In this document: positions 12,611 through 24,431 of the stretch, piece by piece | Position numbering within the stretch: the stretch's first letter is position 1 | Layout of the letters: every line of letters begins with the position of its first letter | Assembly (NCBI RefSeq): GCF_010015585.1 | Contig: NW_022985081.1 | Location: 171,995 to 235,994, forward strand | Direction of reading: 5' to 3' | DNA length: 64,000 bases | Source of the DNA: Eremomyces bilateralis CBS 781.70 | Lineage: Eukaryota > Ascomycota > Dothideomycetes > Eremomycetales > Eremomycetaceae | Program-made: the position numbers and the translations under genes | The notes under the pieces: generated by a model | The model's database searches: none | Told to the model about the DNA's origin: nothing | The model's input: only the letters and a program-made list of their open reading frames with translations

Positions 12611-13277
12611 TCATCCATTGGACTTGGGTGTCTCAGGCTGCATGTCCTGCGTCCGTTCAACACCCGGAGACACTTCGGAATCGTCCCCGTCTTGATCATC
12701 ATCATCATCGTGCTCGTCGAGCCCATCGCCATCCTCTTCTCCAACCGCAGCGCCCCCCTCCTGCCTGCTCTTCTCCTCCTCCAACTTCCGATACTTTCTT
12801 CTGCTCTTCTTCGCCCTGCTGCTTTTCTTCTTGCTCTGCCTATCGCGCTTGATCGCGCTCCGACTCGCCTCTCCATGCTCCCTCTCGTCCAGCGCCTCCG
12901 CCAGTCGTTTGCGCGCAATAACGCGGTTCTGCGACCGTGAGCGGGTGTCCTGGGATTTGACGACGAGTCCGGTGGGGATGTGGATAAGTTGGACGGCGGA
13001 GGTGGTTTTGTTCTAGGCCATGTCAGAATCCGGTCGCGCTGGAAGGACCAGGTGAGGAAATGAAATGCCATACAATCTTCTGCCCACCCGGCCCGGAGCC
13101 CCTCAGAAAGTTTTCGATAAGGTCATTGTCATCCACAGTAGGCTTCGGCGGAAGGGGTTTCTGTTTCGGCTTTTTTGCTGCCGCAATGGCGCTGGAGGAG
13201 AAGCGTGCCCTCTGAATTGCTGGAGCACGCCATGACTGAAGCGCTGTTGTGACCCGACGCCATTGATGGAATCGCAT
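12611..13277 (-). CDS. Mitochondrial class-I release-factor-like protein (GGQ domain; MTRFR/Rso55 type)
   Basis: Two exons are read: 13277-13074 and 13012-12611 (61-bp intron), giving 201 residues. An arginine-rich, acid-poor N-terminus ([16 protein letters not shown]...) is a probable mitochondrial presequence. The catalytic motif [17 protein letters not shown] is split exactly by the intron after KI, with the GGQ at residues 64-66. It is followed by the usual [20 protein letters not shown] segment. The codon-recognition domains of true RF1 are missing, which matches the short MTRFR/C12orf65 and yeast Rso55 proteins that rescue stalled mitochondrial ribosomes. The C-terminus is a basic helix followed by an acidic Asp-rich tail. 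The GGQ loop hydrolyses peptidyl-tRNA; the rescue role is from family knowledge. Confidence 0.88.
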
Positions 13278-13803
13278 TGGGGTTGTTTGCTACCGATTCA
13301 TCCCATCACCCAAATGATCTCAATAATCTGATGTCATTGATGGATCTGAATTCTAAGCATGGTAAAAAAAGATGAAACGCATGCACGCGTCTAGAACACC
13401 CCTTTTCTGCCCGCACACGTGTCTGCCCTGTGCCTCCTAGTGCTATTATCAGGGTATGAGTCGTTAGTGATCGGTGGAACCGCGCGAAGTCCGAACCTCA
13501 CCTCATCGGACGACTCGGCCTCTCCTAATATTTTTCTTAGATTGAAGTCTATCCCAGAATTGTCGATTTATTCAAGGCATCAAAATTTGTCAATTGGGGT
13601 ACAGAACGATCTCCGGATCCCAGATCCTAATTGTCGTGATCCTCCTATTTCCTCCACCCACCCCATCCACCACGTCGAAGATCCAGCGTTACCCGCATCG
13701 TTAATCGAAAGCACCGCAATTTCCGGCTGCCACCGCCTTCTCTTGAATCGCACGAATATCAGCCCTCGTTCTATCGCTTCCGCGGTCTTCCCGATCCGTC
13801 GCC
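13278..13803. promoter_or_regulatory. Shared upstream region of two divergent genes
   Basis: About 525 bp lie between the starts of the minus-strand release-factor-like gene and the plus-strand small membrane protein gene, so both promoters must be here. No clear TATA box is seen. Confidence 0.5.
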
Positions 13804-14358
13804 ATGGCATCACTGGCAAACATCGCGCTCCCCGAGCTGAACTCCACAACCACTCTCCTTGCGATCGTTCCTGTAATCAGCATTGCACTGGGCGCTTCTC
13901 CTACTACCCGGAAATGGCTGTTGAGGAAGTATTATCAGTACGAGGTGACCATGTCTGTCTACATGATGAATAGAAATGAGACGATTGTCTTCAGTAAGTT
14001 TAAGTTTGGTCGCATCTCTGCGCTGTCAAGCTATTTGCTTCCAACTGCTTCGCACCTCTAGAAACTACATGGACATTGGCTGACATCCTCGTCCACAGAC
14101 CTCATCTTCCTCTCGATCCTCCTCCTCTTCTTCTGGGCCACCTTCTTCTACCTCCCTCGACATCTCTTCACTATCTACCCGCGTCTCATCTATTACATCT
14201 TTGGCGACGAGTCCGACAGCCTGCACGGCATGGTCAAGAACGGTATGGAGGCCTTGTGGGACGCTTCGCAGAGCGTGTTTGGGGACAGCAGTACCCTTGC
14301 GGAAACCGCCACTACGGCGGTATCGGAAGCGGTATCAGAAGCGGTTAGTCAGATCTGA
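13804..14358 (+). CDS. Small two-helix membrane protein, function unknown
   Basis: Two exons are read: 13804-13993 and 14099-14358, giving 149 residues. The join (FNLIFLS) is in frame, with a GTAAGT donor and a CCACAG acceptor. There are two hydrophobic segments: one near residues 18-35 (LLAIVPVISIALGA) and one near 66-85 (LIFLSILLLFFWATFFYL). The C-terminus is Ala/Thr/Ser-rich and soluble. The order suggests an endomembrane or mitochondrial membrane protein, but I do not recognise the family. Clean splice sites and phase support it as real. Confidence 0.65.
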
Positions 14359-14869
14359 GGGAAAGCGTAACTGGTGAGCGATATTTAGCATTTGATGGCA
14401 TGGGATGTGGTACGGCGTTGCGGACATTGCGGGCATAATTATTGTGTATCAAACACATCCAAGCGTGTATGCTTCCAGTGGAAGGTTTCTTGGACGTATT
14501 GACTGGCTGGATCTGACACTGAAGGTAGGATTTCGGCGCCTTAATATTTCATCATAAAAATAATCGAATGAAAGACATTTAAGTTCAAACGATCGCGCCA
14601 GATATTGACCAAAGCAGAACAATTTTCCCACCTCATGCTGCATGCTGCTAGAGCTTATTTAAAGGCAAGATATTTATGCAGGCCAGAATATGAATTCAAG
14701 ACCGAAACATCAACGACACACCCTGACATGCCAATCGACCGCCTGGTATCCTTCAGAAGCTAAATTTCATCTGCCCTCACTGCAACGCCTGTACCACATC
14801 CGCGTCGTATACGTCATAACCTGCAATGTGCCCCCTTTAAAACGTCCGCTCATTCCCGCCACGGTCGAA
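14359..14869. other. Convergent intergenic region
   Basis: It separates the ends of two converging genes and probably holds both 3' untranslated regions. No feature is recognised. Confidence 0.5.
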
Positions 14870-15466
14870 TCACATGTACCTCGACAACTCCTCGTGCCCA
14901 AAAGCCTTATACGCAATATCCTGCAGATGCTCCGGCCGACACGACGACCCACTGAGGACGGCATCGTATCCCACCCCCACCTCCCCGTCCCCGGATCCCA
15001 CCAGCGGCGTCTGAACGACTACGAGCAACGACGGCACCTCCGACCCCAGCTCGGTCGTGACCTGCTGCGCGAACTGCTTCTGCTTCTCCGAATCCGTTTT
15101 GGACGTCAGACTGCACGCAAGGACCACGATGACGGCGCCGGCCTCCGCGAGGAATTCGCGGTGGATGTCGCGCATCCCGATGGACGGCACGTAGGGTACA
15201 TGGCGCACTTTTGGGTGGAAGCCGCTTAAGGCGCGGCCGAGGGGTTCGAAGGGGTCCATGTCGGGAATTGGGCCGGGGATGGCGGGGGATAGTAGGAGCA
15301 GGATGTCGGAGGAGGATAGCGTCGAGAGGACCGAGGCGCTGGCTTCATATGGGGACTTGTACTCCGACATGTTGGCGGTATGCAGGAGATTGGTGATTTG
15401 AATGCGGAGCGAAGAGTCGAAAGTAGAGTCGCCTGGTGCAACTGCGGGTGACTTGATTCGGCCCAT
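14870..15466 (-). CDS. Unknown protein of 198 residues
   Basis: This is a single uninterrupted frame with an ATG at 15464-15466. Visible features are a helical N-terminal part, a beta-strand-like hydrophobic segment (DILLLLSPAIPGPIPDMDP), the block KVRHVPYVPSIGMRDIH, a second hydrophobic strand (AGAVIVVLAC) and a third (PSLLVVVQT). Alternating strands and helices suggest a small alpha/beta fold. No catalytic motif or family is recognised. The even hydrophobic pattern and lack of low complexity argue for a real gene. Confidence 0.55.
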   Translation of the reverse strand: MGRIKSPAVAPGDSTFDSSLRIQITNLLHTANMSEYKSPYEASASVLSTLSSSDILLLLSPAIPGPIPDMDPFEPLGRALSGFHPKVRHVPYVPSIGMRDIHREFLAEAGAVIVVLACSLTSKTDSEKQKQFAQQVTTELGSEVPSLLVVVQTPLVGSGDGEVGVGYDAVLSGSSCRPEHLQDIAYKAFGHEELSRYM

Positions 15467-17649
15467 AGTACCAAATCTTTCCTAGCTCTTATAGTATACT
15501 TCTCTTTGCCACGATGACACTTGATGGAGTGGTGATCAGACGCGGAGCAGCTGAGGCGACTGGAGAGCTATGATTGGTGAAAGAGAAGTCCGGCGACCTG
15601 CGTATTCAAGCCCGACTCAGGATTCCCTCTGAACAAGGAGAGGTCCGTATATCAGTCATGCAACAGTAATGCCGTCCGCGAGTCAGGTGCACCCTCAACA
15701 AAGATTCTCGGTCAGGAAGCGTCAAATGATAGTTCAAACGTATTGCTTTCGTCAGGACTAGCTAAAAGAAAGCAGAGGATTGAGGGGGAGCATTGAAATA
15801 TCTGTATATACCTCCCTCTGCAAGAATATCGAATCAATGCTCCCCACCCTCTGGTTGTACTGCGCAGGATTCGCAATTCCTTCACTTCACAATTGGTTCA
15901 TATCGGTGCAATGCACACCGAATGTCGTTAGACTGCTTCACAGGACAGTGGGCTGACCAGTAATGAGCAAAGATTGAACATTGGAATCACACAAAATGTC
16001 TCTGACGCATTCAAGAAAGACGGGATCAAGTTACACCATAACTGAATGGAGTGACAGAACCTGCAAATAATGGCACACAACAAGGTCTCGACTGATATCG
16101 AGACGGGTTTGCCGACGACGTATTGAGGATTCGCGGGGAGAAGGCAGGATCTGCCTTGAGTAACCCATGCGAATCGGACTCAGACATCGCCCTCGGAAGC
16201 CTGCAGAACGTGGAGGTGTCCATTGTACGGAAATCATAGTCATGGCGGGAAGCTGCAGCCTTGGTACCAAACCTACCTATCGTTTGATCGAGTCGCCATA
16301 CATCCAACGGTTCGCAGCCGCAGCGGCCCGTCATGGCCCTTTCGTTGCCGCCGTGCGCGATGGCAAAGCCAGATGATGCAGGCGGAGAGATCCCCACCGG
16401 GCGTGCAGCGGAAGCGCGTTCGAGCTGATGGGCTCAGGGTCCGGTGGTCGATCTCCATGATGCAGGCATTGGGAATGGAATTTGGCACGAAAGGATAGAA
16501 TCAGCAGATGAAGACGGACGGGATTGGATTCCAAAAGGCCGCGATGCGAGAAACATCGGCGTCGTACCACATCGAGTCCGGAACCGGTCAACAGTTGAAG
16601 TTGGACGACCTTGAGGCAGAGAGTTCCTGGATCCATAATGCAGAGTGATAGCTGCGGGACGTATGGATGTCTATTGGCCTCCTGCAACGCATATGCGCGG
16701 ACATTTCGAGATGTTGAATGCTAGTTGGGCATCCGGATGTCCTTTGGTAGGGTTGCAAGCGGTGATTTTATCGAGTACAGCAGATGTGAAACATGTGGTC
16801 TCATCCTTGTAGATACTGCTCGAGATCAGATTCAATGGATCAAGTGAGAAAATGGAGATGTATGATCTATCACATTTAGTTGGCAGTTGAAGACTTGAAG
16901 TTCGTTCATTCAGCACTATGAGGGTTGGAGACAGACTGACAGTGGAGTACGTTAGACTTATCACGTGCTTTCCCCACAGTCCCAGTACCCCCAGAGGACC
17001 CTTTGCTGTTCAGACGGAATCCCCGCATCATCGTTCCATCAGACAGCACAATGGAGATGTTTTGAATTTTGATATTGACCCGTTCATCATCCGTATGCAT
17101 CCCGTATGCATCCTGTATGCATCAAATTTTCAAATTCGCTTCCCCAGCCCTCTCGTTAATGACCAATTTTAGTTGCAGTATCTTGTCCTACCCTCCAACA
17201 AATTCATCACACTTCACACTTCACACTTCACAGCAATTGTTTGTGCACGGACCTCCCTAACTGTCCGCCGAAGACAAGGATTCGCCGTTTATCGATAAGC
17301 GTGAGATCGTTGGGCTCCTTCAGTTAGTTCAGTACGGTCTTCCAACAGCATCATCACTGTCTGTCATTGTCACTTCGTTGAATGCAAGTTTGCGATCTTA
17401 TCCCACGTAACACATCCTCACGGCCCGCTTTCCTACTAGCTTTGGCCCCGCACCGTCCTTCTCCCTAAAAATATCAGTATGGGACCAGGATGATGGTTTC
17501 TCGAGAGATCGGACGGCAGTTCAAGGAGTTATCAGTAACTCCCACAAATAGGCAAACTACATCTAGTCGAGTAAGTGTTGCTGTTCCATCTTGCCAATTC
17601 CGTCATAGACATTTGTGCTTCGTTAGCTTTCCTGCTTGTTATTGAAATC
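15467..17649. other. 2.2 kb stretch without a convincing gene
   Basis: It lies between two divergent genes. Open frames around 16030-16690 exist on both strands but lack domains and consistent codon bias. CT-rich tracts near 17140-17250, just upstream of the CRT10-family gene, look like fungal promoter sequence. Confidence 0.45.
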
Positions 17650-19888
17650 ATGGAGACGTGGGAAGCTTCGTTTGGTACAAATCCGGATCTTTTGGCACTT
17701 CAAAAGTTCCCGTTCCGATCCATTGGTCCCACGTGTCAACGGGAGTCTAACTGAAGCCAGTTCCCGTCAGAAGATGCTCGGAGTGATCTAAGGAAGCTGT
17801 TGCCGTGGAGATGCAATCTGACAGCCCTCGCACAATCCCATGATTACTACCTGGTCGCCTGTGCTGCAGAGGTCGAGGTATACAAACCGACCTTCCCAGC
17901 CCATGGCTTGCCCGGCCAGCTTTCTTGGGTAGTTGATCTTCCGAAGTCAAGTCCTGGAATTACCGGAACCATTGATGCACTGAGGCCGCATTCTGTCAAT
18001 TACCTGATCATCGACTATCTGGGCAACAAGGAGGTAGTCCTGGTAGCGTGCGACGATGGAGACGTCCTGGGCTACTACATCGATGATATCCATCTTCAAA
18101 TTTTGCAATCCGGCGAGAACCGGGGTGGTCGCAACCCTAACGACTACAGGGTTCGTCCGTTCTTCCATAAAAATGTTGGGATGAGCGCCTGGGGTCTTGC
18201 CATTCACTCGGTTGCTCGCATGATAGCCGTTAGCTCCAATACTCATAGGCTTGTCGTCTATTGGTTTGGGTTGGACGGCAACGATATGATCCATCGAAAA
18301 GAGAAACGGCTTGAGCTTCCTGATTCCGGCGAGAACTTGCCTACGGTGAATTTCTGCAACACCGGGGATGACCCGGACGGAGAATGGCTCCTTTCCGGAA
18401 GTATCGGGAACTGGATGATGGTCTGGAACACCCGCACCGCGACTCTCTATAAAAAAGCCCAGCTCGCATTCTGCAAGGATCGGAAGCTCGACGGCAGTTG
18501 TGCATGCGGCGGGAAGAGCGCATACCCGCATGCAATATGGGGTACATACTGGTTGGATCGGCGATCTTTCCGCAGGATCAACCCACCGTCGTTCTCCAAA
18601 GCGCTAGGGCTCCAAAAGCGAGACTTTAGTGACAAGGATTTCCCAACGGACTTTTGGGATATCAGTGCTTCCCGCAAGGAAGTCATCGATGCGAGCGAGC
18701 GGTACGACGGCAGGGCGAACTTCGCCAACGTACAAGCACCTATGTCACCCGTTGAAGATGTTTCTGACGATGACGACGACGGGGCATATTCCGATGCGGA
18801 CAGTACCCTTAGCGACGATCTTGGCACAGATATGGCAGATGACGGTTCGGCGTCTGATATTGAACCTTCCATGTCTGGTGGAGCAGGAGGTCCCGCATCG
18901 TCAGTCCAATACCATGAACACCCAATGCAGGATCACAACACCGAGCTAGTGGACCCGATGTCGGATTGGTTCACTCCCGCTCGGCCTCTGCAAAGGTCTC
19001 TAGATGGGTAAGTCCTGAGCGTTTCCTTTAGATTCATCCAGTTTTCAGCTTTTCTCCTAGATTTTGCCTCTACCTAGCCCTTTAAAGGGGCCTTATATTT
19101 CTACTCATCCTAACTGCGTTCCCACCAGGTCTATTCCATTCCTTGAGATCATCCCGCCATCACGGTCAAACGTGGAACAAATGCTATTTCCTCCGGAAGC
19201 CCCGATTCTCCACCTCTCTTCCAAAGACATTTTCATCATGCAGCCACAGGTAGCGAAGATTTCCTCGAAGCGGCCACCATTCCACAACAAGCGCCAGTCA
19301 ATGGATGCGATCTCTGAGTTCGATCACAAGAACTACTATCCAGTCGTTGGAGCGCACGACCCGCTCTTCCAGGAAATCAAATCTGCCATTGCACCCACGT
19401 TTTATTCTCACGTCTTCAGTCAAACTGACCGAATGAACCTTCACGCATTTATTCCCGACCTGGGAGTCATCTGCATTGCCAGCGGGAAAGGACGTGTGGC
19501 TGTTTGCACACTGACGCAGATGGACGTCTTTTCTTCCGGGGCGCGCCTTAAGAAGCTGCGGGAGAGCAATGCGGACGCGAAATTACAAGCCCGATATGCG
19601 GGTTGGGAGGGTACGAAAACCGTCTACGGGTTTCGGCTCGACCACATCCTTCCTTTTGCCAGTCAGGAAGAGAAGTGTGAACGCCCTGAACACATCCTGA
19701 TCGGGATTGCCGTGGGTCCCATCCCTGGAAGTGGGTGGCAGCGGGAACCAGGCCACACGCCGTCGGGCCTACATGGCAATGGTTGCAAGCGGTGGCGGCT
19801 CATCCTCACCTGGATGAACCACTCCATCCTAAGCTACGAAATTCGACGAGGGGAGGAAGATGAGGGCGTGCAGATCCTGTCTCTTTGA
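17650..19888 (+). CDS. CRT10-family protein (WD40-like propeller; transcriptional regulator of ribonucleotide reductase genes in yeast)
   Basis: Three exons are proposed: 17650-17725, 17771-19007 and 19129-19888, giving 690 residues with phases 1 and 2 kept. The block PWRCNLTALAQSHDYYLVACAAEVEVYKP near the N-terminus, the central propeller-like repeats (HRLVVYWFGL; WLLSGSIGNWMMVWNT) and the C-terminal FDHKNYYPVVGAHDPLF region match fungal CRT10 proteins. An acidic Asp/Ser-rich linker sits between the two halves, just before the third exon. In S. cerevisiae Crt10 represses RNR gene transcription; the role in moulds is inferred from family membership only. The tiny first exon was chosen because it restores frame and gives an ATG; a different first exon is possible. 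Confidence 0.72.
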
Positions 19889-20140
19889 AATGTTTTTCTT
19901 GCGTTCGCCTCAGCGTTTGCACTGATTTGGCGTCTTGGACTTGCATGATACCAGGGGAGCGCGTATTCAACGAGGATGACTTGACGAGAAATGTAACATA
20001 CGACCTCCCGCGGTTATGAACTGCACGATACCTTCGAGGAGCAGGCTCCTACCTAGCTGTGCTGGGTAAAAATGATATGCCCCTTTGAGCAACACGTCTA
20101 TTCCAATCTCCAAGTGAATTCCAGTCCAATACGTGAGATT

Positions 20141-20920
20141 TCAACCTCGTTTGTCCTTTGACGAACCAGCCAACCAACCGGCCATGTCGAAATTTTGAAT
20201 TTGCGATGCAGTATCAGATGGTGAGCTAGCAGGCTTTTCGCGTCGCTGCTTCTGCATTGCTTCGAATTCGGCTTTCGTCTCGGGATCCACTAGGGTGCAT
20301 GTGTTAGATACCGCGGTCACCGCACCGAGATGGGGATAGTCAGGTAGACGTACTGTTGTTCATAATCCACGGGAGCCCGCCGATGACGAGAAGCGAGAAC
20401 AATGACATCAAGATCATCGGGTTCTTGAAGAATGATAACAGAGAAACTGCAGCGTCGTCAGTAATCAGCCAACTACTCCGCGGTTGGGAAATGTGCACTC
20501 ACATCCACCACGGCTCTGATAGTACTCATTCGACCCCAACGCCCTGATATCCACCGTCACATCCTTCCCCGCGCCCCTCAACTCCCCTTTGTTATCCCAC
20601 GCGTTTCCGCGGAACGTCTGCCACACCTGGACTGTCTCCTCGTCCGCTTCTCCACTCACATCCACCCTCAGCGGCTCGAACGCATAGTCGCGACAATACA
20701 CGGATAGGAGATATGACCCGGGCTCGAGGCTTCCGAATTCGAAGGTGTTGCGGCTGGTGAGCGGCGCGGTGAGCGAGGGGCCGGAGGAATGTAGGATGGC
20801 GTAGGTTGATGAGGAGAGGCTGGCGGGTTGGGGGATCTGGGCGGATGCGGGGATGGAGATGGCAAGCCGGGAGGCTACGGAGAGGGGAATTATACTCGCG
20901 AGGAGAGTGAAGAATTGCAT
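20141..20920 (-). CDS. EMC7: ER membrane protein complex subunit 7 (EMC7)
   Basis: Three exons are read: 20920-20503, 20446-20354 and 20289-20141 (introns 56 and 64 bp), giving 219 residues. I chose the ATG at 20920 because it is followed directly by a signal peptide (MQFFTLLASIIPLSVAS); an upstream in-frame ATG at 20962 would bury it. A beta-sandwich luminal domain follows, with the conserved SYLLSVYCRDYAFEPLRVDV block and YYQSRGG, then one membrane helix (MILMSLFSLLVIGGLPWIM) and the hallmark MDPETKAEFEAMQKQRR at the cytosolic start. EMC7 is a subunit of the ER membrane complex that inserts tail-anchored and multipass proteins. Confidence 0.9.
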
Positions 20921-21145
20921 TTTGGCGGCTATGGTGGAGATGTTGAACTTAGGCTTCTTCATCTTAAACGGAGATGGAATATGAATATTGCATATATGGT
21001 TTCTAGAGCCCGCCGGATGGATCTGGTCTTTGACGTTGATATTTGGGAAAGCGAGAAAGCAGGCTGTGAAGCGTGATAATAGGCGCCTAGTAAGATCTCA
21101 CATTAATATAAGTTCTATTCGGATCGATCAAGTGATCCATATTGA

Positions 21146-22320
21146 TTATATCTCGTCTTCTTCTTCATCGAAGTCATCCTCAACACCCATGTCATAGATA
21201 ATGCGACCACCTTGTCCCACTCCCTCATCCCTTTGCGCATCAAAGTATGGGAGCACCACGCCTTCACGCTCCCTCTTCTGTCTTTCCGTGAGCCCCAAAT
21301 CAAACGTTAGCCCCTCCACGTTTTCCTCGCCGCGTGGTTCCCCATCCGGCTTGGCCACCAAATCGTGATATAGAGGCCAATCATCCAGTAGCATGATCGT
21401 TTCCTTCTGCGACCCCGGGCCTATCCGCTTCGTCTTCGCCGCCGAATCCGGCGCTTCCACCGCCGCTGGACGTGCAGAAACGGCGTAGGGTAAGAAATAC
21501 CACTCGATGATCTCGCGGCCGCTCTTTCGCCGATGCTCCACCTCGAGCACGGCGCCGCGCCGGTCATTGCTGCCCAGGCCCGCGACGACGCCCTCGACGG
21601 ACTCGGAGAGCCCGAAAGATGGCTCGGCGAGCGATCGGTTCTTTGAGGCGCGACGGGCCAGCTGCTGGGCCGGGGAGTGGACCGTGATGATGGTGGTGGC
21701 CAGGTAGGTTAGGAGGCTGAATGGAGAGGGGGCATAGGATTGGAGGAGCGATGACTGGAGACCGCTTGAGGAACGCTGGGCAGGGATATCGAGGTGATAT
21801 ATGCCCAGTAGATTGACCTGAGGCGCTATCAAGGAGCCTAAGAATCCAGAGAGCTGCTCTGAGACGGTGGCACTCAGGGCATTGAGGGAGTCGATGACTA
21901 GCAGAGTTCCTGGGCAAATTAATAAGGCGAAAAGCAACCAGAGGCGGTGCAAAGGGTCGTACTCGTAGATGGACTTGCCGATATAATTGACAATACCTCC
22001 TTTCTGATCCCATCCATGCTCTTTCCGACGCAATCGATAAATGCATCCACATTCCGCGGGCATCGCAAGGTACCGAACGCAAGAAACGCAATCCGTAGCC
22101 TCCCACTCTGAATTGCACGAGTTAGCCTGACTGGAATTATAGCGGGGGATTTAAGCCGTACTTTTGCCCTTGCGATCATCTCTTCAGCGACAGGAGCGGC
22201 CGACTGCTCAAGCGAGTCCAGCAGCAGCGTGAATGGCGAGACATTGTCGCGGCAGCTGAAGAGCCTCGAGATCAGCAGAAGGTTATGAGTCCTTCGATGT
22301 GATAGTTGGCTTATGGGCAT
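21146..22320 (-). CDS. ELP5: Elongator complex subunit 5 (Elp5/Iki1)
   Basis: Three exons are proposed: 22320-22162, 22107-21963 and 21909-21146 (introns 54 and 53 bp), giving 355 residues. N-terminal HRRTHNLLLISRLFS and FTLLLDSLEQSA, the strand LLVIDSLNALSA, and the C-terminal EGLTFDLGLTERQKREREG with PYFDAQ and the acidic end YDMGVEDDFDEEEDEI are typical of Iki1/Elp5. It has a RecA-like fold and forms the Elp4-Elp5-Elp6 ring of Elongator, which modifies wobble uridines of tRNA. The second intron was placed at GTACGA because the alternative GT would leave an intron of only 30 bp; that junction is the weakest point. Confidence 0.87.
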
Positions 22321-22660
22321 TTACAATTCTGGGTATGTCCCGAAGTTATCAATTTATCTGGTGTTTTGAACAATGTAGAAAACGTGAAGTATTATCTCAG
22401 CGATAGCTGGAGCTGAAGGACCAAACGTTAGGGTCGCCTTTACACCTCAGGTCCCATAAATTGGCTCGAGAATTGAACCACTGGATATCGGTACTATCTT
22501 CCACCAATGTCTAGAGATGGGATCATTAACCTCAACCAACAACATAGAGTTACGGAGTCGCGAAAATTACACCATAGGATTAGGTACACAAAGGCTACAG
22601 TGAGAATGACTCTTGTACTAGCAAACGGGCAGTGAACTACAGGCTGCAATTATGGCAGCT
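22321..22660. promoter_or_regulatory. Upstream region of the Elp5 gene
   Basis: It lies between the start of the Elp5 gene and the end of the next minus-strand gene. No specific element is recognised. Confidence 0.4.
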
Positions 22661-23655
22661 TTAGTCCATGTCCTCATACTCGTCCTCATATTCGTCCTCA
22701 TCCTCATCCTCATCCTCGTCCCCGTCCTCGTCCCCCTCGTTCTCCTTGTCTTTATTCTCCTTGTCGTCTTTTGTTTTTTTCTCCTTCTTCGCTTTAATGT
22801 TTGCCCAACCCCTCGCTGTCTCATCTGTCGGGATTACCCTAATCGTGATGATCGCCACATATTCTGTTGTGGAGCTGATTTTATCGGTTGACTTTCTGCC
22901 GGCCTCGCCCTTATTCCCCTGATTGCCCTTGCCGCCCTTCCCGCTCTGTACTGCTGCAGGTGAATCTTTTACTACCTCGCCCCCTTGTCCCTCACCCTTG
23001 TCTGGCCAATATCCGTGCCGAACTTGTCTGCCAATCTTCTCATGCTCCTGAAAAGCGGCGGTCGCTCTCACTTCCTCGCGCGTGCATAGGCGACCAATGT
23101 AGCTGGGTTGTACCGGCCGGCGTTCACCTGATCGCCCACCATTCGGCAGTCAGGCCTGAAGGAGGTATTGTATAGGGCATGTCCAGTGGGAGCTGATACC
23201 TCGTCCCACCCTTTCCCACCACCTCGTGGAACTGGAGCGAGTAGGGACGTCAGCTCAGCCTGTTGGGCGGGATTCAAAGTGGTCCATGCTAGGTTGTGTT
23301 TGAGGATGTCGTTGATACCGATACTGCTGTCTTTGGCCAGAATTCCACTGGTCCGCAGAGCCCGTATAAAGGCGGTGTGTTCCACCCACCTCTGCCCATT
23401 TTCACGTTCCAACTGCTCTTGCGAAAGCTGTCCATTGGCCCCATCCGCTGGCTTCTCGTTTCCTACTTTTTGCTTCTTAGCCGCTAGTTCGTCTTCTCTA
23501 TTATTTTCCCTCGCGTGTTTTTTATTTGAGCTCTCTTGTCCATTATTCGTATTGGACCCGTTGAGGCCTACCATGGCTTCGTCGTCTGGTACTTGCGTGG
23601 CCTCTGGGCGATTGATCGGAGCAAGGAATCCAGCCCAAACGGAACGAATTGACAT
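22661..23655 (-). CDS. ASXH-like (Asx homology/DEUBAD type) nuclear protein with an apparent frameshift
   Basis: The first frame starts at an ATG at 23655 and runs to 23068. It has a basic, nuclear-localisation-like region (AAKKQKVGNEK) and a helical domain (SIGINDILKHNLAWTTLNPAQQAELTSLLA) with a later NAGRYNPATLVAYARAR block. Spacing and pattern resemble the fungal Asx homology domain, known from Polycomb-linked deubiquitinase cofactors. The domain appears to continue in another frame (EEVRATAAFQEHEKIGRQ) to 22661, ending in a very acidic Asp/Glu tail. No intron of plausible size bridges the two; a one-base shift near 23071-23085, in a CG-repeat run, would. It could be a real frameshift, a sequence error or an unusual intron. 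Family call is moderate. Confidence 0.5.
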
Positions 23656-24431
23656 GAGGTCGCTAAGATTGACTTATACTACGATTCATGCGATGTTGGG
23701 ATTGTACTTGGTAAAAGAAGGACAAAGGGCAAAAGGAGATCTCTTGTATGGTATGTTGGCTTTCTGCAAGCGAATAGAGCCCGTGGAGACAAAGGGGAAG
23801 ACATAAAGAATCAAACCAATTCTGCAATAGACTCGCCATGGGATTTGGGGAATTCAAATAAACCCGAAGGTCCAATCGTTGTACCAATTTGTCTTCCCCT
23901 ATTCGTGGTTAATAATGACGGTTGAGTTGCCTGATCCGTCCCATACTGCAGAAGGCCATTTGCAAATGGGCGGTTGAAAGCATGGGACCACCCAAAGTAG
24001 AAGACCATAATTAGTGGAAAGATTGACCAATGCCATTGTTAGAACAAAAGGTACTGTATTAGGATAGATGGTCCATTCAGTTACAGGCTCAATTTGATGA
24101 AAGGTTGAGGTAGAGTCTGAACGCTCGGTGTCAAAGTTGCACGTGGCGGTACCTGCCTGTCCGGTCGCATCTCTACCACCGACTCGCCGAGCCAGTGAGA
24201 CCACATCCAACGACTTCCAAACTCAGGTAGTTACGTATTTCGTATAACTAACTATTATTACACTTAGTAGCCTGGATTTGATGCCACATCAGTCATACCG
24301 CAGGATCCCATTTTCTATTCGTGATCCTCGTGTCTGTGTCTCACTTGTTCCACGTCCATAACTTCATCCTCCTACGAAAACCACGACTCACGGCTAACAT
24401 CAAAAGTTGCTATCGCAACAATTCGTCTACC
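23656..24431. other. Divergent intergenic region
   Basis: It separates the ASXH-like gene from the Sec22 gene and must hold both promoters. Short frames here show no family resemblance. Confidence 0.45.

Noticed and set aside
21910-21962. A 30-bp intron option in the Elp5 gene
   Set aside because: It is too short for a fungal spliceosomal intron; a GTACGA donor gives a 53-bp intron with the same acceptor and keeps frame.
22675-22745. Trinucleotide-like repeat (GTCCTCATC) as a microsatellite
   Set aside because: It encodes the acidic Asp/Glu tail of the ASXH-like protein on the minus strand.
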